Below, piece by piece: positions 1 through 8,553 of a stretch of 64,000 bases of DNA. Origin of the DNA: an uncultured Thalassolituus sp. (GTDB taxonomy: Bacteria > Pseudomonadota > Gammaproteobacteria > Pseudomonadales > Oceanobacteraceae); NCBI RefSeq assembly GCF_950066645.1, contig NZ_CATMFB010000011.1, positions 62,001-126,000 of the forward strand, given 5' to 3'. A model generated the notes under the pieces. The model saw nothing but the letters and a program-made list of their open reading frames with translations, did no database searches and had not been told where the DNA came from. The translations under genes were made by a program, and so were the position numbers. Within the stretch, counting starts at the first letter, position 1; each line of letters opens with the position of its first letter.

Positions 1-361
1 AATGATGTTTGGCTTTCCAAAAGCCGAAGCCTTCACGCCTGACCAGTGGCTGAACGACGGCGACACTGTGACGGTCGGTAAGGTGACCCTTCAGGTGATT
101 CATACACCCGGGCATACACCGGGGCATGTCGTGTTCTTTGACCCCAACGCAAAACTCGCCCTCGTGGGGGATGTTATTTTTAATGGCTCGATCGGGCGCA
201 CAGACTTTCCGAGAGGTAATTTCGACGAACTGGTCGCGTCGATCCGGGGCAAACTCTTCCCGCTGGGCGACGACATAGAATTTATCTGTGGGCATGGCCC
301 GAACAGTACGTTTGGCAAAGAGCGTCAGACCAACCCGTTTGTGTCCGACCACAGAGGCTGA
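1..361 (+). CDS. MBL-fold metallohydrolase (GloB/YcbL-like), 3' part
   Basis: This is the C-terminal part of a metallo-beta-lactamase-fold hydrolase; the 5' end lies before the window. The visible 119 residues carry the late metal-ligand motifs of the glyoxalase II/YcbL branch: HTPGHTPGH, then LVGDVIF with the bridging Asp, and the terminal ICGHGP motif with the last His ligand. By family, such proteins hydrolyse thioesters such as S-lactoylglutathione or are general hydrolases with unassigned substrate. The substrate cannot be fixed here. Its stop codon abuts the stop codon of the next, convergent gene with no spacer. Confidence 0.85.
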   Translation, partial: MMFGFPKAEAFTPDQWLNDGDTVTVGKVTLQVIHTPGHTPGHVVFFDPNAKLALVGDVIFNGSIGRTDFPRGNFDELVASIRGKLFPLGDDIEFICGHGPNSTFGKERQTNPFVSDHRG

Positions 362-877
362 TTACTTCGCCTTTTTCTTGCCCAGTGCGGAGGTCTGTAA
401 GGCCACTAACTGGGCAACCCGCTCCTGACTCTCGGCGATGGCGATGTCCATCTGCTCGTCATACATCTCGAGCCACGTACGCGACCCCGGAAGCATCTTG
501 GCCAGATCGCGCATCCCCTGTTTCAGAGCGGTCAGGTGCATCTGATAGGTCTGCTCCTGATCAAGAAGAATCTCTTTGAACGCTGACGCGCTACTGGAGT
601 CCAGCACCTTCCGGTATTGCTCCAGTGATTTCTCATACGCCAGAATCTGTGCCTGCAGAGCCTGATGTTCCTGCCTGATCGCAGCAACCTCGGCCTTGGT
701 CGCGTACTCCACATCCGGCTCAATCAGAGCCACAATACCCAGAGTCGACAAGGTTGAAAGCGCGACCACCGCAACCCCAACCAGAGCGAAAACTACCTTA
801 CGATTCATCGACACCGCGCGCTCAAGCAGCGACAGGCGTTGCCCTTCACTCAGGTCGTATTCTTTCTCTTCTTCCAT
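362..877 (-). CDS. Single-pass membrane protein with coiled coil, unknown function
   Basis: I do not recognise a named family. The start chosen is the ATG whose upstream sequence reads AGGAATTCCG; an upstream in-frame start would add about 30 residues without a better ribosome site. The 171-residue product begins with an acidic stretch, has one strong membrane segment at about residues 25-48, and then a long charged helix (about 55-140) rich in E, Q, K and R that is likely a coiled coil. It ends in a basic KKKAK tail. It lies downstream of rpmE on the same strand, but the rpmE terminator separates them. Role unknown; a scaffold or envelope-associated protein is possible. Confidence 0.6.
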   Translation of the reverse strand: MEEEKEYDLSEGQRLSLLERAVSMNRKVVFALVGVAVVALSTLSTLGIVALIEPDVEYATKAEVAAIRQEHQALQAQILAYEKSLEQYRKVLDSSSASAFKEILLDQEQTYQMHLTALKQGMRDLAKMLPGSRTWLEMYDEQMDIAIAESQERVAQLVALQTSALGKKKAK

Positions 878-950
878 CGGAATTCCTGCATTTACTGCGT
901 TAACTGACTTTCTAAGCGTAGCAGTTTGCTGACAGAAGGTATCTTTCAGG

Positions 951-985
951 CACAAAAAAGCCCGCAATCAGCGGGCTTTTTTGTG
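951..985 (-). terminator. Rho-independent terminator after rpmE
   Basis: A perfect 6-bp GC stem (GCCCGC at 960-965 and GCGGGC at 971-976) with a 5-base loop is flanked by A and T runs on both sides, so it can work in both directions. It sits 10-20 bp past the rpmE stop. Confidence 0.85.
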
Positions 986-994
986 AGCGGTTGC

Positions 995-1207
995 TTACTT
1001 CTTGCCGAAGCCAGCGAAACGCTTCTGGAATTTGTCGATACGGCCACCGGTATCAACAACTTTCTGCTTACCAGTGTAGAACGGGTGGCATGCAGAACAT
1101 ACGTCCAGGTAGATAGTGCCTGGCTTGGTGGACTTAGTCGTAAATACGTTACCGCAGGAGCAGGTTGCTTCCAGGGCAGCGTACTCAGGATGAATACCGT
1201 CTTTCAT
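995..1207 (-). CDS. rpmE: 50S ribosomal protein L31, zinc-binding type
   Basis: This is a 70-residue ribosomal protein L31 of the zinc-containing (C+) type. Cys16, Cys18, Cys37 and Cys40 form the zinc site (CxC then CxxC), and the [14 protein letters not shown] block is diagnostic. Length matches the family. The start has a good ribosome site (AGGTGA, 4 bases upstream). It is divergent from priA, an arrangement common in gammaproteobacteria. By family it binds at the central protuberance of the large subunit; zinc-free paralogues usually replace it in zinc starvation, and none is visible here. Confidence 0.97.
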   Translation of the reverse strand: MKDGIHPEYAALEATCSCGNVFTTKSTKPGTIYLDVCSACHPFYTGKQKVVDTGGRIDKFQKRFAGFGKK

Positions 1208-1372
1208 AAAATCACCTCACAGTCTTCACGCCGCCACATTCCGGGGATACCTCTGGGGTTATCCAATATCGGCATGCACCGCGTTACTGGCTAATTTTCA
1301 ACAGAAACAGCCCTTGCAAGGGCCATAAGGACGCGCATAATACCAGAGCATTCCATATCAGCAAGCCTTTTC

Positions 1373-3580
1373 ATGTCCTTTTTTGTTGTCGACATCGCCC
1401 TGCCCGTGCCACTTCTGCGCACATTTGACTACCTTCCTGTGGATGGCGATTCGCAAGAGAACTACCAGCCAGGACAGCGAATCCGGGCTGATTTTGGTCG
1501 TCAGTTGCTCACCGGTATCGTCATTGGCACACGCAATACCACGGATGTTCCGCGCGATAAGCTCAAGCCTTTACTCGCCCGCCTGGACGATCAGCCACTG
1601 CTCAGTGCTCATGATCTGCGTCTGGCGCGCTGGATGGCAGATTACTATCACCACAGCCTGGGGGATGTGCTGGAACACTGGATTCCGACCATGCTGCGTC
1701 GTGGCGCCGCACTGAGCGAGGCGGACGAACCCGGTTGGTTAAGACTCGCAGACCCGGGCAGACCGGTAGACCTGAAAGGCAGTAAACAGACTGCGCTCTG
1801 GCAGTTGTTCGCCCAGCAGCCATACATCGCCCACAAACAACTCACCGGCAAAGGCTACTCTCTGGCCCAATGCCGACGCTTAGCCGAACTGGAGCTAATT
1901 CAGGAAGACACCCGCCTGCCGCTACCGGAGCTGCCTTCAAGCGTTCGCGCGCCACTGCCACTGAACAGTGAGCAGCAGACTGCCCTTGATAAAATCAGTG
2001 CCTGCCTGGGCCGGTTTCAGGCGGCCCTGCTGGAAGGAGTAACCGGCTCTGGCAAAACTGAGGTGTACCTGCAGCTGATTGATCAGGTCATTGCACGTGG
2101 CCAGCAGGCGTTGGTTCTCGTCCCGGAGATTGGCCTGACACCTCAGACGGTGCGACGCTTTCAGGAGCGCTTTAACGTGCCCGTGGCCCTGTTGCATTCG
2201 GGCCTCAACGATCGCGAACGCCTGCAAGGCTGGCGTCAGGCACGCGAAGGCCACGCCCGCATTCTGATCGGCACCCGCTCGGCGGTGTTTACCCCACTGC
2301 CGGATCTCGGCCTGATTATTCTTGATGAAGAGCACGATGGTTCGTTCAAGCAGCAGGATGGCCTGCGCTATTCTGCCCGGGACTTCGCTCTGGTAAGAGC
2401 GCATCAGGCCGGTGTCCCTGTACTGCTGGGGTCGGCCACCCCCTGCCTGGAGACGTTGCACAACGCCCTTACTGGCAAATACCTGCATCTGAAGCTCACA
2501 CGGCGAGCCGGCAAAGCCAGACCTCCGGGCATGAAGCTGCACAGTATTCTGCATCAGCCGCTGACTCACGGATTTGCCGAACCCGTCCTCTCGGCCATGC
2601 ATCAACACCTGAGCCGGGGCAAACAGGTCCTGGTATTTCTTAACCGCCGGGGCTTTGCACCGTTACTTGCCTGCAAACAGTGCGGTTGGATGGCCGAATG
2701 CCGGCGCTGCGACGCGCGACTGACACTGCATCAGTATCCCCCACATCTGCACTGCCATCACTGTGACCATCAACAGCCTGTGCCGCGTAGCTGCCCTGAA
2801 TGCCATTCGCCAGGCATTGAGGCCATCGGGCAGGGCACAGAGCGGATTGAAGAGCATCTGGGAGCCTTGTTTCCGAGCACTAAGATCAAACGGGTAGACC
2901 GCGACACAGTGCGGACCAAACAAGCGTTCGACGAACTGTTTGATGAAATCCACACTGGCGACCCCTGCATCCTGGTGGGCACGCAGATGCTGGCGAAAGG
3001 CCACCACTTTCCGGACGTTACTCTCGTAGTCATTCTCGACAGCGATGCCGGATTATTCAGCGCGGATTTCCGTGGTATGGAACATTCAGCACAGCTGATT
3101 AAACAGGTCGCAGGGCGCGCAGGCCGGGCCGAAGACCCGGGGGATGTCTGGATTCAGACATTGTATGCCGACCACCCCCAACTGAATCTGCTGATTGATG
3201 ATGGCTACCATGCCTTAGCACTGTCGATGCTGCGTGAACGTCTGGATCAGCAGCTGCCACCCTACAGTTATATGGCCATGTTACGCAGCGAATCTGAAGA
3301 CAAAGCACAGGCCCAGCGCTTTCTGGAGCAGGCGCGACACCTGATGCAGCAGTGGCTGAGGCAATATGGCAAGAAAGATGCTCCGCTAACCCTGTTAGGG
3401 CCTTTTCCGGCAATCATGGAGAGGCGAAACGGACGATTCCGGTATCAACTGCAGATATTCTGCCCGCATCGCCAGGCCCTGCATCAGGCCCTGGACGCTG
3501 CGGTCAAACAATTAGAAGGGATCAAAGGGTTCAGTAAAGTGCGTTGGCACCTGGATGTTGATCCGTTGGATACGCTCTGA
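1373..3580 (+). CDS. priA: Primosomal protein N' (replication restart helicase PriA)
   Basis: PriA recognises abandoned replication forks and loads the DnaB helicase through the PriB/DnaT pathway. The 735-residue protein has the N-terminal 3'-DNA-end-binding domain, a helicase core with Walker A (GVTGSGKTEVY, about residues 221-231) and a DEEH box (about 317-320), and the zinc-binding insertion with paired CxxC motifs at about 433-478. The C-terminal part holds the second RecA-like domain with the QVAGRAGRAEDPG motif. Length agrees with the E. coli protein (732 aa). It is divergent from rpmE and ends exactly where the convergent next gene ends. Confidence 0.97.
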   Translation: MSFFVVDIALPVPLLRTFDYLPVDGDSQENYQPGQRIRADFGRQLLTGIVIGTRNTTDVPRDKLKPLLARLDDQPLLSAHDLRLARWMADYYHHSLGDVLEHWIPTMLRRGAALSEADEPGWLRLADPGRPVDLKGSKQTALWQLFAQQPYIAHKQLTGKGYSLAQCRRLAELELIQEDTRLPLPELPSSVRAPLPLNSEQQTALDKISACLGRFQAALLEGVTGSGKTEVYLQLIDQVIARGQQALVLVPEIGLTPQTVRRFQERFNVPVALLHSGLNDRERLQGWRQAREGHARILIGTRSAVFTPLPDLGLIILDEEHDGSFKQQDGLRYSARDFALVRAHQAGVPVLLGSATPCLETLHNALTGKYLHLKLTRRAGKARPPGMKLHSILHQPLTHGFAEPVLSAMHQHLSRGKQVLVFLNRRGFAPLLACKQCGWMAECRRCDARLTLHQYPPHLHCHHCDHQQPVPRSCPECHSPGIEAIGQGTERIEEHLGALFPSTKIKRVDRDTVRTKQAFDELFDEIHTGDPCILVGTQMLAKGHHFPDVTLVVILDSDAGLFSADFRGMEHSAQLIKQVAGRAGRAEDPGDVWIQTLYADHPQLNLLIDDGYHALALSMLRERLDQQLPPYSYMAMLRSESEDKAQAQRFLEQARHLMQQWLRQYGKKDAPLTLLGPFPAIMERRNGRFRYQLQIFCPHRQALHQALDAAVKQLEGIKGFSKVRWHLDVDPLDTL

Positions 3581-4174
3581 TTACTGTACCGCCAGACTGT
3601 CCAGAATATCGCGAACGGTATCCATGTCGTACTTCGACAGAATGTTCAAAGTGACACCACGCAGATGAGTAAGCTGCTTTACCGATTGCTCCTGAGTTTC
3701 TGTAGAGAAAGGAACCTTCATAACAAAACTGACGCTATAGACACCCTTGCCTTTTCCTGCGCCCTCCAGGCGATACATAGACAGTTCAACCTGACCTGTA
3801 CCGGGATTAAGATAGGCGAAATCGAGCATATAAGTCTTACCGTCTTTACTGCCGGTCAGGTTGTATTCCGTATTCGGGGCAACCTTATGCAAAGCACCAA
3901 TCAACTGTGCTGCGACTTTCTTAGGATCATCACCCGTGGATTCTGAACGAACCCGGGTGTAGGTCCCTTTACGGGTCCAGTCGGTGGGAGTTTCTTCAAC
4001 ACGAAAATAATTGATGGTTCGAATGCCTGCCTGGCCTGTCACCACATTGATGTTGCCATATGGCTGACCATCAATAACCGGCATCAACTCATTGGGCAGA
4101 GCTTCTGCGAACGCAGCCTGTGGCGCACACAACACTGCGATCAGCAAAACACGACGAGCAACTGCGCTGAACAT
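3581..4174 (-). CDS. Secreted or periplasmic protein of unknown function
   Basis: No family recognised. The start chosen is preceded by AGGAAGGATT at ideal spacing; an ATG 18 bases further upstream lacks a ribosome site. The 197-residue product begins with a typical signal peptide (basic start, hydrophobic core, cleavage after AFA at about residue 23). The mature part looks beta-rich, with a segment TEYNLTGSKDGKTYMLDF and no cysteines. It is convergent with priA, with stop codons adjacent. Export to the periplasm or outer membrane is inferred from the signal peptide only. Confidence 0.65.
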   Translation of the reverse strand: MFSAVARRVLLIAVLCAPQAAFAEALPNELMPVIDGQPYGNINVVTGQAGIRTINYFRVEETPTDWTRKGTYTRVRSESTGDDPKKVAAQLIGALHKVAPNTEYNLTGSKDGKTYMLDFAYLNPGTGQVELSMYRLEGAGKGKGVYSVSFVMKVPFSTETQEQSVKQLTHLRGVTLNILSKYDMDTVRDILDSLAVQ

Positions 4175-4295
4175 AATCCTTCCTGTATACATAAAAGACA
4201 GGTGTCAGATTAGCAGGCAGCCCAAAGAGTCACAACCGCACCCGATGGCTGGCATGTTCTCACTCACCGGGCAGAGACTCGTTCAGATAAGAGCG

Positions 4296-4451
4296 TCAGA
4301 TCTTACAGGCACCACCTTCGCAGCCTTCGTCTTCCTGCTCCTGGTAGGACTCCGGATCGATATCGCCCAGCTCCATATCATCAAGAAATGACACATCATC
4401 CCAATCTGTGCTGGTTTCAGTATTGCTCTGTTCTGCGACAGCATCACTCAT
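4296..4451 (-). CDS. Small acidic protein with C-terminal cysteine pair
   Basis: A 51-residue product starting at an ATG with GGAGAAC upstream. It is strongly acidic (D/E-rich centre) and ends CEGGACKI, a CxxxxC pair close to the C terminus that could bind metal or be redox active. No family recognised. It lies between two small membrane or secreted genes on the same strand. It may be real because of the good ribosome site and biased composition, but the short length limits confidence. Confidence 0.45.
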   Translation of the reverse strand: MSDAVAEQSNTETSTDWDDVSFLDDMELGDIDPESYQEQEDEGCEGGACKI

Positions 4452-4550
4452 CTTTGTTCTCCAGAAAATACATCTCCGGTCAGCCACCGGAGTTTCTTCA
4501 GGATGCCTGAATTATCCCTCAGGTCAATCCCGGATCAGCCTGAACACCTG

Positions 4551-4892
4551 TCACATCTGATCACTACCACGAACGGTGAGTTGATGCTGACGCAACACCA
4601 GATACAAGGCAAAACCGACCGCCACTCCGGGGACAATACCCAGCAACAGACAGACCCAACCGTGGCGCACAGAATAACGCACCGCCTCAAAGCGGACCCA
4701 GATTGCGAGCACCGCCCAGCAGACGATGACATCGGTGGAATAACCACTCGCAAAAGGATTTACGAAGCCGGCTGCGAAAGCGCCGATGATGTCGAAATCC
4801 TGCAAAAGCGCAGGAATAACCAAGAAAATAAACGCAAGCGTGAACAAACCTGCGCAGAAATAGTTCAGCCAACGGAATACAGAATCATTCAT
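4551..4892 (-). CDS. DUF2834 family inner-membrane protein
   Basis: The 113-residue product has three predicted membrane helices (about residues 9-31, 53-70 and 80-100). The pattern of an aromatic N-terminal helix, a GFVNPFASG turn and a basic FEAVRYSVRHGW loop before the last helix matches DUF2834 proteins. Molecular role is not established for this family. The start has AGGGAAA upstream. It is followed on the opposite side by a PspC-domain gene on the same strand, and both are small membrane proteins possibly tied to envelope stress. Confidence 0.7.
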   Translation of the reverse strand: MNDSVFRWLNYFCAGLFTLAFIFLVIPALLQDFDIIGAFAAGFVNPFASGYSTDVIVCWAVLAIWVRFEAVRYSVRHGWVCLLLGIVPGVAVGFALYLVLRQHQLTVRGSDQM

Positions 4893-4923
4893 TACATTTC
4901 CCTGGACTATTGGTAACGCACCC

Positions 4924-5130
4924 TTAGTCCCGATAGTCGTTAATATCGAAGTCGCTGGCAGGTTGCATCAGCATGGCTAGCAGCCCGTACGCAACAATGA
5001 CAGTACCACCGCTAATGAGGCTACCAATGATCCACAGACCGCGAACAAGGCTGACGTTCCACCCCTGATATTCAGCGATCCCAGCTGCAACTCCCGCGAT
5101 TATTCGATTTCGGGATTTCCGGATATTCAT
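4924..5130 (-). CDS. PspC-domain membrane protein
   Basis: This 68-residue protein consists almost only of a PspC domain: the basic start KSRNRIIAGVAAGIAEY, a Trp-rich LVRGLWIIGSL segment, and one or two membrane helices. By family, PspC domains sense or respond to inner-membrane stress together with PspA/PspB. No pspA or pspB is visible in the window, so this is probably a stand-alone PspC-like protein rather than the operon member. An excellent ribosome site (AAGGAGA) precedes the ATG. Confidence 0.8.
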   Translation of the reverse strand: MNIRKSRNRIIAGVAAGIAEYQGWNVSLVRGLWIIGSLISGGTVIVAYGLLAMLMQPASDFDINDYRD

Positions 5131-5234
5131 TACATCTCCTTTTGATTGTCAGGTGAGACTGAAGCCATCTCCCGGATACACCAGTCACCTACCAGATAAC
5201 AGGATCCACACTAACTTGCCTGATATTATCCCTT

Positions 5235-5780
5235 TCAAGTCTGAGCACCAGTGCAAGAGTGTGTCTCAGCCATAAGATCCCGCCAGAACGAGCGTATCTC
5301 AGACTCAATCTCAGGGAGGCGGAGACGCTCTCCTGCCTCATCAAGGGACTTCCCTACCAGCGGAATACGCAAATAAACGCCTTGGATAAAATTGTTACTT
5401 ACTGTAGACAACACCACCCTGAGTGAGGCCAGCATATCATCTCCGCGATGAGAGGCATGCACCATAACGATTGGCTTACCAACGATTTCAAAACGAGAAA
5501 CCATCCAGTCAATTGCATTCTTGAGACCGCCTGGTATCGAGCGAACATACTCAGGACTGGAAATAACCAAAGCATCGCACTCCGAGACAGCTCTCAGAAA
5601 AACATTTACTGGTGCAGGGGTCAGCTCTCCTTCGAGGTCCGGTGAAAATACGGGGAGCTTATGAAGACTATGAAAAACCTGCATTTCTACACCATCGGGC
5701 GCAAAACCCTTTATTGCGATAAGCAACGCGGTATTGGTCGACGCCTCACGCGCACTTCCTGAAATGCCCAAAATTTTCAT
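5235..5780 (-). CDS. NADPH-dependent FMN reductase family protein
   Basis: This 181-residue flavodoxin-like protein belongs to the NADPH-dependent FMN reductase family (PF03358 type). The N-terminal phosphate-binding loop is GISGSAREASTNTALL, and the active-site segment SSPEYVRSIPGGLKNAIDW is typical of the ChrR/azoreductase/quinone reductase group. Such enzymes reduce flavins, quinones, chromate or azo dyes with NAD(P)H; the substrate cannot be predicted. The start has AAGGAT upstream. It is the last ordinary gene before the composition changes towards the integron region. Confidence 0.85.
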   Translation of the reverse strand: MKILGISGSAREASTNTALLIAIKGFAPDGVEMQVFHSLHKLPVFSPDLEGELTPAPVNVFLRAVSECDALVISSPEYVRSIPGGLKNAIDWMVSRFEIVGKPIVMVHASHRGDDMLASLRVVLSTVSNNFIQGVYLRIPLVGKSLDEAGERLRLPEIESEIRSFWRDLMAETHSCTGAQT

Positions 5781-5897
5781 ACCTATCCTTGTAAGCTCAG
5801 TAATCTTCCTATCCAGACACTTTGCAGTAAAAAAGCAAGTGAAAGTAAAACAGGGGCGTAACTATCATAGTGACTGGCATCGCGAGAAATCCGCACA

Positions 5898-5917
5898 AGT
5901 GGCTCTTGAGAGCCACT
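5898..5917. repeat. Inverted repeat, perfect 8-bp stem
   Basis: AGTGGCTC and GAGCCACT face each other across a 4-base loop, just past the 3' end of the FG-GAP lipoprotein gene. Outer arms CATAGTG (5866-5872) and CACTATG (5914-5920) can form an alternative pairing. No T run follows on either side, so it is not a classical Rho-independent terminator, though it could protect or end the transcript. Confidence 0.5.
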
Positions 5918-5950
5918 ATGCTACGAGCCAAAAAGGAACAAACAGCGATG

Positions 5951-7123
5951 CTATTTCTGAAAGGTTCCATTTCCGTCGTTGTACCAGACAAGACCCCGGG
6001 CAGCATCATCAACGACGATATCAACATGGCCGTCCTCATTGATATCCCATAACCTTATCCAGTCAAACCAAATTTCTGAAGAACTACTTCCAGCTACCAG
6101 ATTCTGCGCAGTGATATCCAAAAACGATCGACTACCTGAGTTCTCAATGATTTGTATGTAGTAGCCTTGGTAGGCCTCCAAAGAACCCGCTCCGTCGCCA
6201 GTGCGGTTTAGTACAACATCCTTATCTCCATCGCGATCGATATCAGAAACGTCTATATCAATTACTGTTCCATTATTGGCTACTGCAGGTAGTTCGGTAG
6301 ACTTTGAGACACTGTAAAAACCCGTTCTATCTCCCCACAGCACTTTCGAAGAAAATCCATCAGGTTCTTGTCCAGCCACCAGGAGGTCTATGTAACCGTC
6401 GCTATCTACATCCACTAGTTCTGCTGTATATAACGGAGATTCATTCAAACCGTCTAATCTTGATGTATCTTTTGTGAAGCTACCCAAGCCATCATTGATT
6501 AAAAAGAATGACTCCGAGGTATCTGCCACAAATATATCTATATCACCATCAGCATCAATATCGGCTGAAGCGCCCCCATGCTGAAAACCGACATAGCCCT
6601 CCAAGCCGCTACCAAGAACGAAGCCGCTACCTGTAGAAAGCATTACATAGGGAGCCTCACCTGGAAATGGGGGCTGATCATAACCATGCCCAATAACAAA
6701 GGCATCCATAACGCCGTCACTGTTGAAATCGCCAGTCAATGCCTTTCTTGGATGCACTAGTCCTGGGGGAGAACCATTAAAAAAATTTGCATCCAGAGTA
6801 AAGTTGCCGGAACCATCATTCAAATATAGCTCTGCAGGTGTTGCATCCTCACTACCATCTCCTGAAGAGATAAAGACATCGATATCCCCATCCCTGTCAT
6901 AATCAGCATAACTGACGGCATGAGCAAACGTTCCGGAATGTACCGTTCTGATTCCTTGCCGATCGACATACAGCGCCGTTGATTGCAACGTATGAGAACT
7001 ACCATCATCTGCACTGAAATTCGGAGAAATATCTAAATCAAGATCGCTACTATCGCTCTTTGAGCCTCCACCGCAACCCGAAACAGATACAACTAAAGTT
7101 ACAACAAATATCAACTTATTCAT
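5951..7123 (-). CDS. FG-GAP/VCBS-repeat lipoprotein (beta-propeller)
   Basis: The start chosen has GGAAGG upstream; a start 39 bases earlier would put residues before the signal peptide. The 390-residue product is a predicted lipoprotein: signal helix, then VSGC with Cys17 as lipidation site and a GGG linker. The rest holds about six repeats carrying calcium-loop motifs such as DYDRDGDIDVF, DFNSDGVMDAF, DIDADGDIDIF, DVDSDGYIDLL, DIDRDGDKDVV and DINEDGHVDIV. This is the pattern of VCBS/FG-GAP (integrin alpha-like) repeats, which fold as a calcium-bound beta-propeller. It is probably displayed at the cell surface or periplasm for adhesion or ligand binding. It sits beside the integron but has no attC-like end, so I do not call it a cassette. 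Confidence 0.8.
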   Translation of the reverse strand: MNKLIFVVTLVVSVSGCGGGSKSDSSDLDLDISPNFSADDGSSHTLQSTALYVDRQGIRTVHSGTFAHAVSYADYDRDGDIDVFISSGDGSEDATPAELYLNDGSGNFTLDANFFNGSPPGLVHPRKALTGDFNSDGVMDAFVIGHGYDQPPFPGEAPYVMLSTGSGFVLGSGLEGYVGFQHGGASADIDADGDIDIFVADTSESFFLINDGLGSFTKDTSRLDGLNESPLYTAELVDVDSDGYIDLLVAGQEPDGFSSKVLWGDRTGFYSVSKSTELPAVANNGTVIDIDVSDIDRDGDKDVVLNRTGDGAGSLEAYQGYYIQIIENSGSRSFLDITAQNLVAGSSSSEIWFDWIRLWDINEDGHVDIVVDDAARGLVWYNDGNGTFQK

Positions 7124-7203
7124 TCTTGGCCTTCCCGGTTCTAGTATTGGCCCGCCCCTCAAGATAAAAGACAGACATAGTATCAGGCACGCATTTCGAG
7201 TAA

Positions 7204-7653
7204 GCGGTAATGCTCAGAGAAGCTACGTATAGCTCTCTTAATACGTTCGAACACGAATATGACTCTATAATGCACGTTGATGATCTCAGGCGGGTCTACT
7301 TCGAGCCTAACATAAAGCAGCGCCGCTATAATGATATGCCTGGCTACCCATACTAGGGGCTACAACTCCGCAGAGCAACCTCTGTTGATATTCGCGTGAA
7401 GTACACTAAGAAATCAAAACTGGACCGGGCTTGATGTGGGGCAGGCCGTAGTTTGTGCGGCCGGTACCAGTGACACCAACAAGATAAGCCCCTATCCGGT
7501 GAAATACTGCTACTGAGCCACTGCAAGCACTTACTAGCAGCATTCGAAGTATATAAAGACCGCTGCGATGGTGAGCTCCTCAAGAATCCACAGACAGTGC
7601 ATATGTACAACCCTCTCACTTATTTTCTAAGTGTAGTAAACGCCATGCACTGA
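7204..7653 (+). pseudogene. Decayed reading frame of unknown origin
   Basis: One frame from 7204 to 7653 reads about 150 codons with only three stops (TAG 7354, TGA 7432, TGA 7471). The first segment, from ATG 7210, reads MLREATYSSLNTFEH and continues with DDLRRVYFEPNIKQRRYNDM; the last reads EILLLSHCKHLLAAFEVYKD and ends NPLTYFLSVVNAMH. These segments look like coding sequence in residue use, but I recognise no family. It may be the relic of a displaced or mobile-element gene. A short 48-residue gene at 7210-7356 is the alternative. Low confidence. Confidence 0.25.
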
Positions 7654-7768
7654 ATTGAACTGCTTATCAGAAGAGAGCCTCTCATACTGACGACGCCAGT
7701 TAAACGGGAAAATACCGAGATCACGGGCAACGTACTGCTTTACGACGGAAGTCCTCGGTATATTGACT
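7627..7768 (-). pseudogene. IS3-type transposase OrfA relic
   Basis: Two frames of the minus strand give fragments in the right order for an IS3-family OrfA helix-turn-helix protein: SQYTEDFRRKAV (about 7735-7768), then after a frameshift and apparent loss of about a dozen codons VARDLGIFPFNWRRQYERL and SSDKQFNSVHG, ending at TAG 7627-7629. Intact OrfA proteins have this order (YSxEFKxxAV, then VAxxLGI followed by a Trp-Arg-Arg helix). No OrfB, no ends and no target duplication were found, so this is an old, truncated relic. Confidence 0.5.
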
Positions 7769-7897
7769 GTATCATTAGCGTTTGTGTTCTATTCTCGGCC
7801 TCATATTTTACTAGTTGGCGATACTTTGGAGTAGCAAAAAGATTAATTGCAGAGTAAATCCAAATGCCATTTGTAAGCACTAGCAAACAACGGAGAA

Positions 7898-8003
7898 CTA
7901 CTGCGCCAAGCGAATACTCCTCAGATGCAAAGCGTCCGCGTTTTGGGGGGCGAATGATCGCGAGTCCTGCGGCGACAGCCGAGAACTGACTTGCTTGTTA
8001 GTA
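7898..8003 (-). other. attC site, degenerate, of the SRPBCC cassette
   Basis: On the minus strand the site opens with a clear core, CTAACAAGC, 18 bases past the SRPBCC stop. A long imperfect GC-rich stem region follows, but the expected GTTRRRY end is not evident; the best candidate is near 7880-7905. The left limit is uncertain. Confidence 0.4.
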
Positions 8004-8020
8004 GCTTCATATGAAGTCAT

Positions 8021-8422
8021 TTAAACACCGCCCTCAAGAATCTCTTTTAGTTTTTTCAAATCCTTCTCAACCGCATTTTTATCTTGTGCAAAATGTTCTT
8101 CGGATATACCTGGCTGACGCAGGAGGGTAAAAATGAACTCACTCCCGTCTCCGTTGGGAACGACTCGCATGGGGTTATGAACTACAACACCGGAGTCAAG
8201 CTCGACATCATGATCCATGACGCCGAAAACATTTCTCTCAGAAAATTTAATCTTTACCTTCCCAAAGGGCGCCTCAGCCACCCATACATTTCCATCTCTT
8301 TTAACCACTGAGGTTGCTAAACCAGTGGCCCAGAGCGGCAGATTATCTGGCTTTGAAGCAAACTCATAGACATCTTCAGGGTGGCACCCAATGTAAATAC
8401 TGATATGCTGAACTTCTTGCAT
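8021..8422 (-). CDS. Cassette 8: SRPBCC-fold protein
   Basis: The 133-residue product resembles the SRPBCC (START/polyketide cyclase-like) fold. It starts with a strand, then HPEDVYEFASKPDNLPLWA, the typical helix that closes the hydrophobic pocket, followed by alternating strands, an MRVVPNGDGSEFIFTL strand pair and a long C-terminal helix (about 105-131). Members bind hydrophobic ligands or act as cyclases or stress proteins; the ligand is unknown. It is a frequent kind of integron cassette cargo. It has only a weak purine-rich ribosome site. The attC core lies 18 bases past its stop. Confidence 0.7.
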   Translation of the reverse strand: MQEVQHISIYIGCHPEDVYEFASKPDNLPLWATGLATSVVKRDGNVWVAEAPFGKVKIKFSERNVFGVMDHDVELDSGVVVHNPMRVVPNGDGSEFIFTLLRQPGISEEHFAQDKNAVEKDLKKLKEILEGGV

Positions 8423-8469
8423 AGTGAGTTCTTCTCTTCTTTTAATGCAGTAGAGCTTACCCTCCTGGC

Positions 8470-8545
8470 TAGTAACGTTTCAATCAACCGACTGAAAGGA
8501 GGCCCCAAGCCGCGAAGCGGCTGATCAACATGCGCTTGTTAAAAG
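8470..8545 (-). other. attC site of cassette 7
   Basis: On the minus strand it opens TTTTAACAAGCGC and closes GAAACGTTACTAG. Inside is an inner hairpin of AGCCGC and GCGGCT around GAA. About 76 bp. It lies 9 bases past the stop of the 104-residue cassette gene. Confidence 0.65.
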
Positions 8546-8553
8546 TTGCCACG

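Noticed and set aside
5235-5780. FMN reductase as an integron cassette
   Set aside because: No attC-like end on either side and a good ribosome site and codon use like the neighbours.
7353-7619. 88-residue minus-strand frame in the relic zone
   Set aside because: Composition rich in Ser/Arg/Cys and no family pattern; the plus-strand frame looks more like old coding sequence.
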